NCBI GenBank assembly: GCA_036758285.1
Contig: DAIOWV010000007.1
Span: 1 to 64,000, forward strand
Reading direction: 5' to 3'
Length of the DNA stretch: 64,000 bases
DNA from: Taishania sp036758285
Lineage (GTDB): Bacteria > Bacteroidota > Bacteroidia > Flavobacteriales_D > Crocinitomicaceae
Position numbers and translations under genes: made by a program. The notes below the pieces were generated by a model. The model made no database searches, was not told the origin of the DNA, and saw nothing but the letters and a program-made list of their open reading frames with translations. Below are positions 44,740 to 53,602 of this stretch, in pieces (position 1 is the stretch's first letter; each line of letters starts with the position of its first letter).

Positions 44740-46824
44740 GACATTAATGATATGGTCTCCAACTTTTTCTAGCGAGGAAAACAAATCATTATAAATCATC
44801 CCTGCCTTAAAGTTTGGATCTTGATTAGAAATTTCTGCAAGATAATTTGTTCTCAATTCATTTCTTTTTTGATTGATTTTCTTTTCAGCCTCAATTGCTT
44901 TATCTAGTCGTACTTTTTCATGCGAAACACTCAGGTTTTCGCACATAATCACCAAAGCTTCATCTACAACATCAAACATTTCACTTATGTTATTTCGTTG
45001 TTCTGGAGTAAACCACAACTTCTCAGCGACTTTTCTATTAATTGTTTTTGACATTTGATAGTAAATATCTCCAATACGCTCTAAATCATTTACCATTTTA
45101 TTCATACCACGAATACGCTCAACGGTATGACTTGTTAAATCACCTTCACCAAGCTTTCTAAGATATTTGACAACTTCGACTTCAATCTTATCCGTGATAT
45201 CTTCATACTTCCGAATTCGTTTCAGTACCAATTCAAATTGTTTTGGGTTTTTCTCAAACAAAAGAGAACGAGTCATCCTAGACATTCGCTGCGTTAGTGA
45301 GCCAAACTTTGCTATTTCCTTTTTCGCCTCAAGGATTGATAAGTCAGCAGTACTTAAAAACCCAGCTCCAATGAATTCCAAATGAAACTTTTCATCTGAA
45401 GCCTTTTTTGATTTTACTGTTTTTTCAGCAAAAGAAACTAGTTGAGGAATGAACCAAATAAAAATAAGTGTATTTACTACATTAAAAACAGTATGAAATA
45501 GTGCCAATCCAGAATTTGCATAATCAATTGGATCATTGATTGGATCTCCCCAACCAACCTGAATCATAAAATATTGAATAGCCTGTAGAATGAATGGAAA
45601 TAACAATAACGCCCAGATAAATCCACCTGCATTAAACAATGTTTGAATACGAGCAGACCTCCTTGCATGTACATTACCTTTAGCAGAAGCCATTTCAACT
45701 GCAATTACAGAACCAACATTTGCACCTAACATCATTGCAATTGCAACATCAAATGTAAAAAGTCCACCACTTACAAAAACCATTATCAATGCCAATGTAG
45801 CCGAAGAAGACTGCATAACAACTGTAATTAAAACACCCAATAAAGTAAAAATTAAAACACCAACAACAGGTATACCTTTCAACGATAATAAATGACTCAA
45901 CAAAGGAATATCTTGAATATCACTTGGAATTGTTTCAACCATAAACCCAAGTCCCATGAATAAAAAGACAAAACCAAAAATTGAATTTATCCATGGTTTC
46001 CAGCGCTTTTTACCAAAGAAAAGTAATGGTGCTGCTATTGCTAAAATAAACAGTGCATAAATAGAAAGATCTACCTCAAAAGCTAAAAGATTAATAAACC
46101 ATGCTTTGATCGTAGTTCCAATATTCGCACCCATCATTACACCTGCTGATTGTCTTAATGTTAAAATCCCTGCATTAACAAAAGAAACCGTCATTACATT
46201 TGTAATTGTAGAGGATTGTATTATTGAGGTGATACTAAAGCCTGCCAGAACACCACGAAATTGATTCGATGCAATTGACCCCAATTGATTTCTCAATTTT
46301 GCTCCTAACACCTGTTGTAACCCTTCACTCATGACTTTCATCCCATAGATGAAAAGTCCTAACGCACCAATTAAAACAATAAATTTAAAGAAACCCCATG
46401 GCAACAAAGTTCTTTCAGAAAATTCATTCGACCAAACAATTTCACTATCTGTTTTAACTCCTATTGAATAAGTATATTCTTCGTTATGATCTAAATTTTC
46501 AAGAAGAAATCTTGTTTGATTTAAAGCTATTTGTTCTTTAACAACATTCCAAGCATTCGAATTGTGTTTTAAATCATCCTTTTTGGCAAATCTTATGACA
46601 ATTGAATAATTGTTTTTTTTGGCAAATTCATAGGAGTCATATGCGATTCCCCAACGAATTTTAATTGCTCTTTCTTTAGAAACAGCATTAATATTTACAA
46701 AACTTTCTTTGTGAAACTCAGTAATTATCGAATCAGTCTGCTCAACAGCCAATGCATTATTCTTCGTAAACAGAAGTAGTGCACTAAATATTAATAAAAA
46801 TTGTATCTGAATTTTTAAGAGCAT
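44713..46824 (-). CDS. Na/Pi cotransporter family protein with PhoU-like domain
   Basis: A 703-residue membrane protein. The ATG at 46824 (MLLKIQIQFLLIFSALLLFTKNNALA) gives a proper signal sequence; the longer frame uses TTG. An extracytoplasmic fibronectin-III-like extension follows (about residues 30-140). The NptA/SLC34-type transporter then has its two repeated QSS motifs (SIIQSSTIT, VMQSSSATLAL) and GANIGTT/GANVGS loops (about 145-470). A C-terminal PhoU-like helical domain follows (about 490-700). It should co-import sodium and phosphate or a related anion. It is divergent from the beta-helix lipoprotein gene. Confidence 0.88.
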   Translation of the reverse strand: MLLKIQIQFLLIFSALLLFTKNNALAVEQTDSIITEFHKESFVNINAVSKERAIKIRWGIAYDSYEFAKKNNYSIVIRFAKKDDLKHNSNAWNVVKEQIALNQTRFLLENLDHNEEYTYSIGVKTDSEIVWSNEFSERTLLPWGFFKFIVLIGALGLFIYGMKVMSEGLQQVLGAKLRNQLGSIASNQFRGVLAGFSITSIIQSSTITNVMTVSFVNAGILTLRQSAGVMMGANIGTTIKAWFINLLAFEVDLSIYALFILAIAAPLLFFGKKRWKPWINSIFGFVFLFMGLGFMVETIPSDIQDIPLLSHLLSLKGIPVVGVLIFTLLGVLITVVMQSSSATLALIMVFVSGGLFTFDVAIAMMLGANVGSVIAVEMASAKGNVHARRSARIQTLFNAGGFIWALLLFPFILQAIQYFMIQVGWGDPINDPIDYANSGLALFHTVFNVVNTLIFIWFIPQLVSFAEKTVKSKKASDEKFHLEFIGAGFLSTADLSILEAKKEIAKFGSLTQRMSRMTRSLLFEKNPKQFELVLKRIRKYEDITDKIEVEVVKYLRKLGEGDLTSHTVERIRGMNKMVNDLERIGDIYYQMSKTINRKVAEKLWFTPEQRNNISEMFDVVDEALVIMCENLSVSHEKVRLDKAIEAEKKINQKRNELRTNYLAEISNQDPNFKAGMIYNDLFSSLEKVGDHIINVSEAIVGKV

Positions 46825-47052
46825 CAAGATTAATTTGAACAACAAAATTAAATAGCTAAAGCTCCAATTAGAGATGAAATGGTGTTAAGTTAACATTAAC
46901 TTTCAAAAAAAGCATTGAAACTCAACTTCTGAGCCCTACTAAACCAATTTAGTACAACTTTTTTGTTAATATAAATTTTATTAATAGATAAATATCTGAA
47001 AACATACTTTCATCATTCTTAGTCCAACTTTGCAGCATTAAAATGTAATAAG

Positions 47053-48345
47053 ATGAAAACAACAAAAGTTAAAATCGGAACATTGTTACTAGGTGTAGCA
47101 ATAATTATGTCTGCAACTTCATGTAAAAAAGAAGGATGCACTGACTCAAAAGCTACAAACTACAACCAAAAAGCTAAAAAAGATGATGGGTCTTGTGTTT
47201 ACAACAGTACATCAACAAATGATGAATCAGTTGTTTATATAAGTTCTAACATCACATCGAATACTACTTGGGAAACAGGTAAAGTATATGTTTTAAAAAG
47301 TAGAATTGCTGTAACTAATCAAAATACACTAACAATTCAACCTGGTGTAATTATTAAAGGTGAAGCGGGAACTGGAGCTAATGCAACTGCATTAATTATC
47401 GCAAGAGGAGCAAAAATCCATGCTGAAGGAACACCAAGTCAACCAATTATTTTTACTTCAATCGCAGACGAAATTCAACCTGGACAAATTGCTAGTCCAA
47501 ACTTAGATCCAACAATGAATGGATTGTGGGGAGGTGTTATTGTATTAGGTAATGCTAAGATTTCTGCAGATGCAAACACTGCTCAAATTGAAGGAATTCC
47601 AGCTTCTGATCCAAACGGTCAGTACGGAGGTGGAGATGACGCTGATGATTCTGGTGTATTAAAATATATTTCGATCAGACATGGTGGAGCAAACATCGGA
47701 GAAGGTAATGAAATCAATGGATTGACTCTTGGAGGTGTTGGAAATGAAACAGAAATTGAAAACGTAGAAGTAATTGGTAACCAAGATGATGGTATCGAAT
47801 TCTTTGGAGGATCTGTTAATGTTAAAAATGCTTTGGTTTGGAATTCTAGTGATGACGCAATAGATACAGATCAAGCTTGGTCAGGTACTTTAGATAATTT
47901 TGTAGTAATATGTGTTCCTGGTTCTAATCCTACAGATCATGCATTGGAAATTGATGGACCTGAAGGAGCTTATTTAGCTGGACATACAATTAAAAATGGT
48001 ACTATAAAAGGTTCTGCCGATTCAGAAATTGCTGATTTTAGAGAAGGAGCTAGAGGAACATTTTCTAATCTATATTTCTTCAACTTTCCAGATCCTGCTA
48101 TAGGAGGTAAAGGAGATTTCGCACTTTCAGGAACTGCAACACAAACCAATTTTACGAATGGAAATTTAGTATTTCAAAACTTACAAATCACTGCTGCTTC
48201 AGGCGTTGCTTTAAATGCCATATTTTTAAATGGTACTGATGTTCACGCAACGAATGTAAATCTTGGAGCAAATACAGTTGGAGCAACTTTATCTAGTTTT
48301 TCAAACTGGTCATGGGCTTCTGTCGCAGGACAATTAAATTTTTAA
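47053..48345 (+). CDS. Right-handed beta-helix lipoprotein, partner of a TonB receptor
   Basis: A 430-residue lipoprotein with a signal peptide (MKTTKVKIGTLLLGVAIIMSATSC, lipid acceptor C24). Near its N-terminus is a Bacteroidota GCTDSKATNYN...DDGSCVY motif with cysteines. The rest is a parallel beta-helix-like repeat protein (LTIQPGVIIKGEAG, IEFFGGSVNVKNALVWNSSDDAID, HALEIDGPEGA). It is encoded 98 bp upstream of a TonB-dependent receptor on the same strand; such pairs recur in Bacteroidota and the lipoprotein probably sits at the cell surface beside the receptor. The ligand is unknown. Confidence 0.78.
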   Translation: MKTTKVKIGTLLLGVAIIMSATSCKKEGCTDSKATNYNQKAKKDDGSCVYNSTSTNDESVVYISSNITSNTTWETGKVYVLKSRIAVTNQNTLTIQPGVIIKGEAGTGANATALIIARGAKIHAEGTPSQPIIFTSIADEIQPGQIASPNLDPTMNGLWGGVIVLGNAKISADANTAQIEGIPASDPNGQYGGGDDADDSGVLKYISIRHGGANIGEGNEINGLTLGGVGNETEIENVEVIGNQDDGIEFFGGSVNVKNALVWNSSDDAIDTDQAWSGTLDNFVVICVPGSNPTDHALEIDGPEGAYLAGHTIKNGTIKGSADSEIADFREGARGTFSNLYFFNFPDPAIGGKGDFALSGTATQTNFTNGNLVFQNLQITAASGVALNAIFLNGTDVHATNVNLGANTVGATLSSFSNWSWASVAGQLNF

Positions 48346-48368
48346 CTATCTATTACTAAAACTAACTC

Positions 48369-48409
48369 AAGACTAAAACTCGTGGCAAAAGCTTCGGGTT
48401 TTTAGTCTT
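48369..48409 (+). terminator. Hairpin between the lipoprotein and TonB-receptor genes
   Basis: Imperfect stem of about 13-14 bp (AAGACTAAAA-CTCG with CGGGTTTTTAGTCTT, one bulge) followed by TTATTATT. It lies between two genes of one likely operon, so it could lower expression of the receptor (partial terminator). Confidence 0.55.
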
Positions 48410-48443
48410 TATTATTAAACAACATTTTAAAATAGATTCTAAA

Positions 48444-51338
48444 ATGAAAAGCAAATCTCTTTTATTTCTGATCAACTTACTTGTTTTTACTACACTTACT
48501 AATGCACAATCAGGTATCGTTCGAGGAACCGTTATTGAAGCACAATCAGGTGAGCCTGCAATCGGTATTAGAGTTTGGGTTTCTGGCACTAAAAAAGGAG
48601 CAAATACAAATTTGGATGGAAAATTTGAAATGTCACTTGAATCAGGTAAGTATGAATTGATTTTTTCATCTGCTTTTTTTGATACAGTAAAAATGAATGA
48701 TGTTATCATTCATTCTGATCAAACAAATATTCTTCCAATTGTCAAAATGGGTGAAATTGTTAACGTAATAGGTGAAGTAACTGTTAGTGCTACTCGAAGA
48801 GTAGATAGTGATGTTGCTATTTTAGTTCTAAAACAAAAAGCTCCAAATGCAATAGATGGAATTTCATCTGCTAGTTTTAAAAAAATTGGTGACTCTGATG
48901 CAGCAGGAGCAATGACTAGGGTTCCTGGTATTTCAGTTTCAAATGGAAAATATATTTTCATTCGAGGAATTGGAGATCGATATAATAAAACAGTAATGAA
49001 TGGAATGGATATTCCAGGATTAGATCCCGATAAGAATACTTTACAAATGGATATTTTCCCAACAAGTATCATAGAAAATATACTTGTAAATAAATCTTTT
49101 ATTGCAGAATTACCCGCTGATTTTTCAGGAGGAATAGTCGATATTTCATTGAAAAATTTCCCAGATGAACGTCAAGGAAATCTATCAATAAGTCTTGGAT
49201 TTAATCCTAATTATCACTTCAATAAAGATTTTTTGACTCAATCTAGAAGTAAAACAGATTTTTTAGGTTTTGACAATGGAATGAGAAAGCTTCCAGCAGA
49301 AAACAATATTCCTTTTTATGCAAAAATAATAGGTAATCCAAATGGTGAAGATGCCACTCGATACAAAGAAGTGTTGAGTAAATTTAATACAAACATGGGT
49401 GCTATTCAACAAATGAGTTTGATGGATTTTGGAATCGGATTCTCATTTGGTGATCAGAAAAAATTAGAAAAAAATGCTATCGGATACAATGTTATGATAT
49501 CATATAACAATAGTACAGAATTTTACAAAGATGCAGAATATGGAAGATATGGACTAAAATCTGATCCAACAATAAATGAAATGGAAGTTCGTGAATACCA
49601 AAAAGGATCGTTTGGAATAAACAATATCTTATTAACGACAATGGCTGGAGTTGGATTAAAAACCCAAAAATCAAAATATACACTCAATTTTTTACATCTT
49701 CAAAATGGGGAATCAAAATCGGGAATCTTTAATTATGAAGGACGTGACCAAGGATCAAATTTTGATGCCATACAGCACAATCTTGAATACAATCAAAGAG
49801 GAATGACAAATGCACAACTAATTGGTAAGCATGAAGTCGGAAAAAATTCAAATTGGATGATTGACTGGAAACTTTCTCCTACTCTATCAACAATTGAAGA
49901 TCCAGATGTAAGATTTACTCGATATAGAACTCAACCATCTGGCTATACTATTGGAACTGAATCTGGTTTTCCTGAAAGAATCTGGAGAGAGTTACAAGAA
50001 ATAAATTTAGCAGCAAAAGGAGATGCTACATGGAAATTCAATGCATTTGGAAGTAAAGGTGAATTAAAATTTGGTGCTGGACATACTTATAAAGAACGAA
50101 GCTTTAATATCAGAACCTTCATGATCAATGTTAGAAACATTCAATTAACAGGAAATCCAGACGAATTATTTGCTTCAGAAAATTTATGGCCTTACAACGG
50201 TGATATTTCAAAAGGAACAACAATTGAACCTACTTTTTTACCAAATAATCCAAATCAATTTACTTCATCTATTCAAAACACTTCTGGTTATTTATCCACT
50301 CAAATCATCCCTTTTAAACGCTTGAAAACTGTAATTGGATTAAGAGCCGAAAATTACATCCAACGTTATACTGGTCAAGATCAACTAGGTTACAACGTTT
50401 TAAATAATGATGTAGTATTAGACAATTTTGGTTTATTCCCATCTTTAAATCTAGTTTATGCCGCAACAGAAAAACAAAATATTCGACTTGCTTATGGTAA
50501 AACAATTGCTCGACCATCATTTAAAGAAATGTCTTATGCTGAAATTGTTGATCCACTTACTGGCAGAACATTCATTGGTGGGTTATTTAAAGATGAAGAT
50601 ATGGGAACGGGAACCGTTTATTGGGATGGAAATTTAAAGAGTACAGATATTCACAATTTCGATTTACGTTGGGAAATTTTTCCATCGCTAGACCAAACAA
50701 TATCAGTTAGTGCATTTTATAAAAAATTCTTTAATCCGATTGAAATCGTTCAATTTTCATCTCAAGCAGGATCTTTTCAACCTCGAAATGTAGGAGACGG
50801 ACAAGTACTAGGAGGTGAACTAGAAGTAAGATTAGGATTAGGATTTATATCCGAAAAAATCACTAATTTTTCATTCATATCAAATGTCACAGTTACCGAT
50901 TCAAAAATTCAATATAGTGCCACAGAAAAAGAAAGTAGAATTGCTAATGCTAGAGAAGGAGAGAAAATAAAAGACTTCAGAAAAATGGCTGGTCAAGCTC
51001 CTTATGTTGTGAATGCAGGATTTTCGTTTAATGGAAGTGACAATGGATTTTGGAAAAATTTAGAAGTTGGTGTTTTTTATAATGTACAAGGTTCTACATT
51101 ATTATATGTCGGAATGGTTGATCGCCCCGACGTTTATACTGTTCCTTTTCATAGTTTAAATATTAATGGAAACAAAAAATTTGGTAAGAAAGAAAATTGG
51201 ACGGTAGGATTAAAAGTTTCAAACTTACTAAATGATAAAAAAGAAGAGATTTTCAAATCATACAATGCTAACGATCAATATTTTTCAAGATTAAGCATTG
51301 GAACAACAACTTCTCTAAAACTAGGATATGCATTCTAG
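48444..51338 (+). CDS. TonB-dependent receptor with N-terminal carboxypeptidase-like domain
   Basis: A 964-residue outer-membrane receptor. It has a signal peptide (MKSKSLLFLINLLVFTTLTNAQ), a CarbopepD-regulatory-like domain (about 25-105; GIVRGTVIEAQSGEPAIGIRVW), a plug domain (about 115-240; VPGISVSNGKYIFIRGIGDRY, NGMDIPG) and a 22-strand barrel (about 250-964) ending LKLGYAF. It imports an unknown ligand with energy from TonB. No SusD-type partner is adjacent; the upstream beta-helix lipoprotein may play an analogous role. The nearby Na/Pi transporter raises a phosphorus-related ligand only as a guess. Confidence 0.92.
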   Translation: MKSKSLLFLINLLVFTTLTNAQSGIVRGTVIEAQSGEPAIGIRVWVSGTKKGANTNLDGKFEMSLESGKYELIFSSAFFDTVKMNDVIIHSDQTNILPIVKMGEIVNVIGEVTVSATRRVDSDVAILVLKQKAPNAIDGISSASFKKIGDSDAAGAMTRVPGISVSNGKYIFIRGIGDRYNKTVMNGMDIPGLDPDKNTLQMDIFPTSIIENILVNKSFIAELPADFSGGIVDISLKNFPDERQGNLSISLGFNPNYHFNKDFLTQSRSKTDFLGFDNGMRKLPAENNIPFYAKIIGNPNGEDATRYKEVLSKFNTNMGAIQQMSLMDFGIGFSFGDQKKLEKNAIGYNVMISYNNSTEFYKDAEYGRYGLKSDPTINEMEVREYQKGSFGINNILLTTMAGVGLKTQKSKYTLNFLHLQNGESKSGIFNYEGRDQGSNFDAIQHNLEYNQRGMTNAQLIGKHEVGKNSNWMIDWKLSPTLSTIEDPDVRFTRYRTQPSGYTIGTESGFPERIWRELQEINLAAKGDATWKFNAFGSKGELKFGAGHTYKERSFNIRTFMINVRNIQLTGNPDELFASENLWPYNGDISKGTTIEPTFLPNNPNQFTSSIQNTSGYLSTQIIPFKRLKTVIGLRAENYIQRYTGQDQLGYNVLNNDVVLDNFGLFPSLNLVYAATEKQNIRLAYGKTIARPSFKEMSYAEIVDPLTGRTFIGGLFKDEDMGTGTVYWDGNLKSTDIHNFDLRWEIFPSLDQTISVSAFYKKFFNPIEIVQFSSQAGSFQPRNVGDGQVLGGELEVRLGLGFISEKITNFSFISNVTVTDSKIQYSATEKESRIANAREGEKIKDFRKMAGQAPYVVNAGFSFNGSDNGFWKNLEVGVFYNVQGSTLLYVGMVDRPDVYTVPFHSLNINGNKKFGKKENWTVGLKVSNLLNDKKEEIFKSYNANDQYFSRLSIGTTTSLKLGYAF

Positions 51339-51428
51339 TCGATATGATTTTTTAACATTTATAATGTACTAAATGAAAAAAAAATCTGTTATATTTATGA
51401 AATAACAAACTATAAAACTAGAAATGTT

Positions 51429-51635
51429 ATGTTAGAACTCACAAAAAAAGTACTTAAAAGGGTAAGTTTTGATGCTTTCTTGTTCCAAAAAGAATTAAAT
51501 AAATCTCTAAAATGGATAACAGATGCCGAAGAGGTTAAAAAATTTAGAGAATGGTGTATCGTAGAATTTGGTTCTACATACCCTGTCATTTTAAAAAAGG
51601 CTTTTGATAAAAAAACTGTGTCAACAGTTAAGTAG
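51429..51635 (+). CDS. Small conserved-looking hypothetical protein, 68 aa
   Basis: A 68-residue, lysine-rich, mostly helical protein (MLELTKKVLKRVSFDAFLFQKEL ... EEVKKFREWCIVEFG). It has no signal peptide or membrane segment. It resembles the small uncharacterised proteins common in Flavobacteriales, and its codon use and its own terminator downstream support a real gene. Function unknown. Confidence 0.65.
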   Translation: MLELTKKVLKRVSFDAFLFQKELNKSLKWITDAEEVKKFREWCIVEFGSTYPVILKKAFDKKTVSTVK

Positions 51636-51655
51636 TCAATTAATTTTTAAATTTT

Positions 51656-51695
51656 GAGCATTGTAGCAATAATAATTTATATTGTTACAATGCTC
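51656..51695 (+). terminator. Terminator after the 68-aa gene
   Basis: A 15-bp stem with one G-U pair (GAGCATTGTAGCAAT with ATTGTTACAATGCTC, 10-nt loop) followed by TTTTTTATTTTAT. It separates this gene from serS. Confidence 0.85.
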
Positions 51696-51711
51696 TTTTT
51701 TATTTTATACT

Positions 51712-51719
51712 TACTTTTG
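51712..51719 (+). promoter_or_regulatory. Promoter -7 box (TACTTTTG) of serS
   Basis: An exact TAnnTTTG match 22 bp before the serS ATG at 51742. It supports that start over the longer in-frame codon at 51682, which lies before the box. Confidence 0.55.
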
Positions 51720-51741
51720 TAGCTATAAATTTAATAGCATT

Positions 51742-53013
51742 ATGTTGGAAATTACACGTATCCGTACAGAAAAGGATACAATTATCGAAGGATTGAAAAA
51801 AAGACATTTTGATGCAGCACCTATTATTGATGAGTTGTTGGAAAAAGATGAACAATGGAGAAAATTTAAATCTGAATTGGATTCAATACTATCGGAAATG
51901 AATTCCTATGCTAAAAACATTGGTTTGTTAATGAAAGATGGTAAAAAAGAGGAAGCTGAAAATGCTAAATCTGCTGTTGCCGAATTGAAAAACAAAGAAA
52001 ATTTATTGAAAATTGAAGTAGAAAAACTTGATCAAGAGATTCTACAATTAATGTATCAATTACCAAATGTTCCAAATGAATTAGTTAAGGCTGGAAAAAA
52101 CGAATTAGACAACGAAACCGTTTTTGAATTTGGAGCAACTCCACAATATGACTTTGAAGCTGTTCCTCACTGGGATTTAGCAAAAAAATATGATTTGATT
52201 GATTTTGAACTTGGCGTTAAAGTAACTGGTGCTGGTTTTCCTTTTTACAAAGGAAAAGGAGCAAAGTTACAAAGAGCTTTGATTAATTTCTTTTTATCTG
52301 AAGCAGAAAAAGCAGGTTATACTGAATACATAGCTCCTCATGTTGTAAATGAAGCATCTGGATATGGAACAGGTCAATTACCTGATAAAGAAGGGCAAAT
52401 GTATCAAATTCCGGTTGATGGTTTATATATGATTCCTACAGCAGAAGTACCGTTGACAAACATTTATCGTGATGTGATTTTGCCATCTGAAGATTTTTCA
52501 ATTAAAATGACTGGTTATACACCATGTTTTAGAAGAGAGGCTGGATCTTATGGCAAAGACGTTCGTGGACTGAATCGTTTACATCAGTTTGATAAAGTAG
52601 AAATTGTTCGTATTGAACACCCATCAAATACTTCAAAAGCACTTGAAGAAATGATGGAACACGTAAAAGGATTGCTAGAAAAATTAGGTTTACAATTCCG
52701 TATTTTGAGACTTTGTGGTGGAGATACAGGATTTGCTTCATCTATGACTTATGACTTTGAAGTTTATTCTGCAGCACAAGAAAAATGGTTAGAAGTATCT
52801 TCTGTATCTAGATTTGATACATTTCAAGCAAATCGTTTGAAGTTGAGATTTAAAACAGCTGATAAGAAAACACAATTAGCACATACTTTGAACGGTTCTG
52901 CATTAGCTTTACCGAGAATAATGGCATCATTAATGGAGAATCATCAGACAGCTGATGGAATTATTATCCCTGAAGTTTTAAGATCATTTACAGGTTTTGA
53001 TAAAATTGACTAA
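51742..53013 (+). CDS. serS: Serine-tRNA ligase
   Basis: Charges tRNA-Ser with serine. The start at 51742 (MLEITRIRTEKD) gives 423 residues, normal for the family. The N-terminal coiled-coil arm (about 25-105) is followed by the class II catalytic core with motif 2 CFRREAGSYGKDVRGLNRLHQF and motif 3 LNGSALALPRIMASLMEN, near the C-terminal VLRSFTGFDKID. Motif 2's TAEVPLTNIY is also present. It is a single-gene unit with a promoter box and a terminator. Confidence 0.97.
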   Translation: MLEITRIRTEKDTIIEGLKKRHFDAAPIIDELLEKDEQWRKFKSELDSILSEMNSYAKNIGLLMKDGKKEEAENAKSAVAELKNKENLLKIEVEKLDQEILQLMYQLPNVPNELVKAGKNELDNETVFEFGATPQYDFEAVPHWDLAKKYDLIDFELGVKVTGAGFPFYKGKGAKLQRALINFFLSEAEKAGYTEYIAPHVVNEASGYGTGQLPDKEGQMYQIPVDGLYMIPTAEVPLTNIYRDVILPSEDFSIKMTGYTPCFRREAGSYGKDVRGLNRLHQFDKVEIVRIEHPSNTSKALEEMMEHVKGLLEKLGLQFRILRLCGGDTGFASSMTYDFEVYSAAQEKWLEVSSVSRFDTFQANRLKLRFKTADKKTQLAHTLNGSALALPRIMASLMENHQTADGIIIPEVLRSFTGFDKID

Positions 53014-53036
53014 GTCAGTTTTAAATGAATAGTACA

Positions 53037-53065
53037 ACAGGAAAGCTCAATTTGAACTTTCCTGT
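53037..53065 (+). terminator. Terminator after serS
   Basis: A 9-bp outer stem (ACAGGAAAG with CTTTCCTGT) with further TCAA/TTGA pairing inside, followed by seven T. It begins 24 bp after the serS stop. Confidence 0.8.
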
Positions 53066-53120
53066 TTTTTTATACAAATAATGGCACATTGATTGTTCAT
53101 AGGTAATCAAAAAATGTTTG

Positions 53121-53128
53121 TATTTTTG
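53121..53128 (+). promoter_or_regulatory. Promoter -7 box (TATTTTTG) of the SPOR-protein gene
   Basis: An exact TAnnTTTG match 19 bp before the ATG at 53148, with a TTG about 25 bp upstream as the -33 element. Confidence 0.5.
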
Positions 53129-53147
53129 ATAATTGAAAAATGAAAAA

Positions 53148-53546
53148 ATGAAAAAGTATAGTTTATTTTTACTGTTTATATTGACTTGTATCACCTTAAC
53201 ATACGGTCAAGGATCTGTTGAAATCGTTAAAGATCCTCGTATTGATGAACTTATCAAAAAACAAGGAGAAGTAATACCACCAGCTACTGCTGTTCAAATG
53301 AATGGTTATCGCGTTCAATTATTTTTTGATTCTGAAAAGGCTAAAGTTGATCAGGCAAGAGTGCAATTTGCAAAGTCTTTTCCTAAAATTGAGACTTATG
53401 TTACATATAGTGCACCAAACTATTTCTTAAAAGTTGGTGATTTTAGAAATTCACTTGATGCAGATCGTTTAAAATCAGAGGTAGGTTCAACTTATCCAAC
53501 AAGTTTTATTGTTCAAGAAAAAATCAATCTTCCTAGAATTGATTAA
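53148..53546 (+). CDS. Secreted SPOR-domain protein
   Basis: The ATG at 53148 gives a signal peptide MKKYSLFLLFILTCITLTYGQ; the TTG at 53133 only adds five residues. The 132-residue protein has a C-terminal SPOR-type domain (about 50-130; NGYRVQLFFDSEKAKVDQARVQFAKSFP, YFLKVGDFRNSLDADRL), which binds denuded peptidoglycan glycans in characterised family members. It is thus probably periplasmic and linked to cell-wall turnover. It is convergent with the flavoprotein gene. Confidence 0.82.
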   Translation: MKKYSLFLLFILTCITLTYGQGSVEIVKDPRIDELIKKQGEVIPPATAVQMNGYRVQLFFDSEKAKVDQARVQFAKSFPKIETYVTYSAPNYFLKVGDFRNSLDADRLKSEVGSTYPTSFIVQEKINLPRID

Positions 53547-53566
53547 ACAACTCTAAGTTTGATTTA

Positions 53567-53602
53567 TTAACCTGAGTTCGATTAAAATTGCACTCAGGTT
53601 AA
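53567..53602. terminator. Convergent terminator between the SPOR and flavoprotein genes
   Basis: An 11-bp inverted repeat (TTAACCTGAGT with ACTCAGGTTAA) that includes the stop codon of the minus-strand gene. AT-rich flanks suit termination mainly on the plus strand. Confidence 0.65.
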
